A stretch of 6,180 nucleotides of DNA from positions 1 to 6,180 of the forward strand of contig UROZ01000118.1 of NCBI GenBank assembly GCA_900549655.1, given 5' to 3'. Source of the stretch: an uncultured Collinsella sp. GTDB lineage: Bacteria > Actinomycetota > Coriobacteriia > Coriobacteriales > Coriobacteriaceae. Under the pieces are notes generated by a model that saw only the letters and a list, made by a program, of their open reading frames with translations, was not told the DNA's origin and ran no database searches. Shown here piece after piece: positions 4,940 to 6,180 of the stretch. Position numbers and translations under genes: made by a program. Within the stretch, counting starts at the first letter, position 1, and each line of letters opens with the position of its first letter.

Positions 4940-6106
4940 ATGGCTAATCGTTTCGTTCTCAATACCATCTCTTATCATGGTTCCGGCGCCATCAAGGAGA
5001 TCCCCGGCGAGCTCCAGCGTCGCGGCTACAAGAAGATCTTCGTCTGCTCCGACCCCGATCTGGTTAAGTTTGGCGTTACCGCTAAGGTGACCGACGAGCT
5101 CGACGCCGCCGGCATCGCTTGGAGCCTCTACTCCGAGATCAAGCCCAACCCCACCATCCAGAACGTCAAGGACGGCGTCGAGGCCTTCAAGGCCGCCGAG
5201 GCTGACGCTATCGTGACTATCGGTGGTGGCTCCTCCATGGATACCGCCAAGGCTATCGGCATCATCATCAACAACCCCGAGTTTGCCGATGTCCGCAGCC
5301 TCGAGGGCGTTGCTCCGACTAAGAACCACGCCGTGTTCACCATCGCTGTGCCGACGACCGCCGGTACCGCTGCTGAGGTGACCATCAACTACGTCATCAC
5401 CGACCCCGAGAAGGTCCGCAAGTTCGTGTGCGTCGACACCAACGATGCCCCCGAGGTTGCTGTCGTCGATCCCGACATGATGGCTTCCATGCCCGCCGGC
5501 CTGACCGCTTCCACTGGCATGGACGCACTGACCCACGCCATCGAGGGCTACACCACCAAGGGCGCTTGGGAGCTCTCCGACATGTTCCACTTTGAGGCTA
5601 TCAAGCTGATCAGCGAGAACCTGCGCGACTCCGTTGCCGAGGCCAAGTCCGGCAAGCCCGGCTCCGGCCGCGAGGGCATGGCTCTTGGCCAGTATGTCGC
5701 TGGCATGGGCTTCTCCAATGTCGGCCTGGGCATCGACCACGCCATGGCTCACACCCTGTCCGCTCACTACGACACCCCGCACGGCGTCGCCTGCGCCATG
5801 CTGCTGCCGATCGCCATGGAGTTCAACAAGCCAGTTTGCGCCGAGCGCCTGGCCAAGGTTGCCGTTGCCATGGGCGTTGACACCACGGGCATGAGCACCG
5901 ACGAGGCCGCCGACGCCGCCATCGCCGCCGTCAAGCAGCTCTCCGCCGACGTGAACATCCCGCACGTCTGCGAGGCCATGAAGGCTGACGAGATCGAGGT
6001 CCTGGCCAAGGACGCCATGGCCGATGCCTGCTTCCCGGGCAACCCGCGCGAGGCGACGCTCGACGACGTCATCGAGCTCTTCAAGAAGATCTGCCCGGCT
6101 GCCTAA
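4940..6106 (+). CDS. fucO: Lactaldehyde reductase / 1,2-propanediol oxidoreductase (iron-dependent alcohol dehydrogenase)
   Basis: This cytoplasmic group III, iron-dependent alcohol dehydrogenase reduces L-lactaldehyde to L-1,2-propanediol with NADH, the last step that regenerates NAD+ in anaerobic fucose or rhamnose breakdown. The 388 residues fit the E. coli FucO length (about 382) and long blocks match from memory, including NNPEFADVRSLEG (111-123), TTAGTAAEVTINYVITD (139-155) and GQYVAGMGFSNVGLG (250-264). The nucleotide-binding GGGSSMD is at 95-101. Predicted iron ligands are all present: Asp195, His199, His267 and His281. GNPREATL (367-374) marks the C-terminal domain. Codons are strongly biased to C- and G-ending forms (one counted 60-base line is 73% GC), which implies high expression, unlike the gene upstream. 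No other fucose gene is in the window. It may therefore serve lactaldehyde, methylglyoxal-derived acetol or other small aldehydes as well. The preceding leader suggests tight regulation. Confidence 0.95.
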   Translation: MANRFVLNTISYHGSGAIKEIPGELQRRGYKKIFVCSDPDLVKFGVTAKVTDELDAAGIAWSLYSEIKPNPTIQNVKDGVEAFKAAEADAIVTIGGGSSMDTAKAIGIIINNPEFADVRSLEGVAPTKNHAVFTIAVPTTAGTAAEVTINYVITDPEKVRKFVCVDTNDAPEVAVVDPDMMASMPAGLTASTGMDALTHAIEGYTTKGAWELSDMFHFEAIKLISENLRDSVAEAKSGKPGSGREGMALGQYVAGMGFSNVGLGIDHAMAHTLSAHYDTPHGVACAMLLPIAMEFNKPVCAERLAKVAVAMGVDTTGMSTDEAADAAIAAVKQLSADVNIPHVCEAMKADEIEVLAKDAMADACFPGNPREATLDDVIELFKKICPAA

Positions 6107-6180
6107 CTTGGTTCGGCGGGCCCCTGCCCGTTAGCCCCACAATCGTCCTCGGACATGTCGGAAGCCCCCGCTGCGCACTT
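6107..6180. other. Short non-coding tail after fucO
   Basis: A small hairpin, CGGGC-CCCT-GCCCG (6117-6130), begins 11 bases after the fucO stop. It has a 5-bp stem and only two T bases follow, so it is a weak terminator candidate at best. The 8-bp palindrome GACATGTC lies at 6152-6159. I see no gene here; the window ends before the next feature. Confidence 0.4.

Noticed and set aside
4937..5965. Minus-strand 342-residue open frame antisense to fucO
   Set aside because: The Gly/Val/Asp/His-rich repetitive composition is what reversed, strongly codon-biased fucO DNA would give; there are no family motifs.

Overview
The window looks like chromosomal DNA from a GC-rich gut actinobacterium of the class Coriobacteriia, most likely Collinsella or a close relative. 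This rests on the mix of genes, the strong preference for C- or G-ending codons, and remembered gene style; no search was run. It holds five genes: a CPBP-family membrane protease (+, 5' end probably outside the window), a YgiQ-type radical SAM protein (-), a YoaK/DUF1275 membrane protein (+), a LURP-one-like protein of low GC (-), and an iron-dependent lactaldehyde/1,2-propanediol oxidoreductase, fucO (+).

Layout. Bases 1-711 carry the CPBP gene. It runs tail to tail into ygiQ, and the two stop codons overlap in one CTAG (708-711). ygiQ fills 708-2840 on the minus strand and probably starts at a GTG just after a GGGAGG ribosome site. The 253-base gap to yoaK (2841-3093) holds a perfect 12-bp inverted repeat (2878-2912) and the two ribosome binding sites. 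yoaK (3094-3810) is followed by a second perfect 12-bp palindrome (3816-3844) and then a good intrinsic terminator (3862-3891). From about 3900 to 4740 the base composition falls to roughly 25-55% GC by 60-base line. This stretch holds a 22-bp imperfect inverted repeat (3916-3974), the LURP-one-like gene (3988-4527, minus) and its likely promoter. Bases 4741-4939 form the fucO leader, with a perfect TATAAT, a LacI/GalR-type operator candidate, alternative inverted repeats and a GC-rich hairpin just before the ribosome site. fucO (4940-6106) has the extreme codon bias of a highly expressed gene. The last 74 bases hold no gene.

The genes do not form an operon: orientation changes at every junction. 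fucO would supply redox balance during deoxy-sugar (fucose/rhamnose) fermentation. The CPBP, YgiQ, YoaK and LURP-one-like genes are housekeeping or poorly characterised and show no common pathway. I found no convincing new multi-gene system. The points most worth a second look are the AT-rich LURP-one island with its flanking palindromes, the structured fucO leader, and the two short palindromes, which look like members of a dispersed repeat family.
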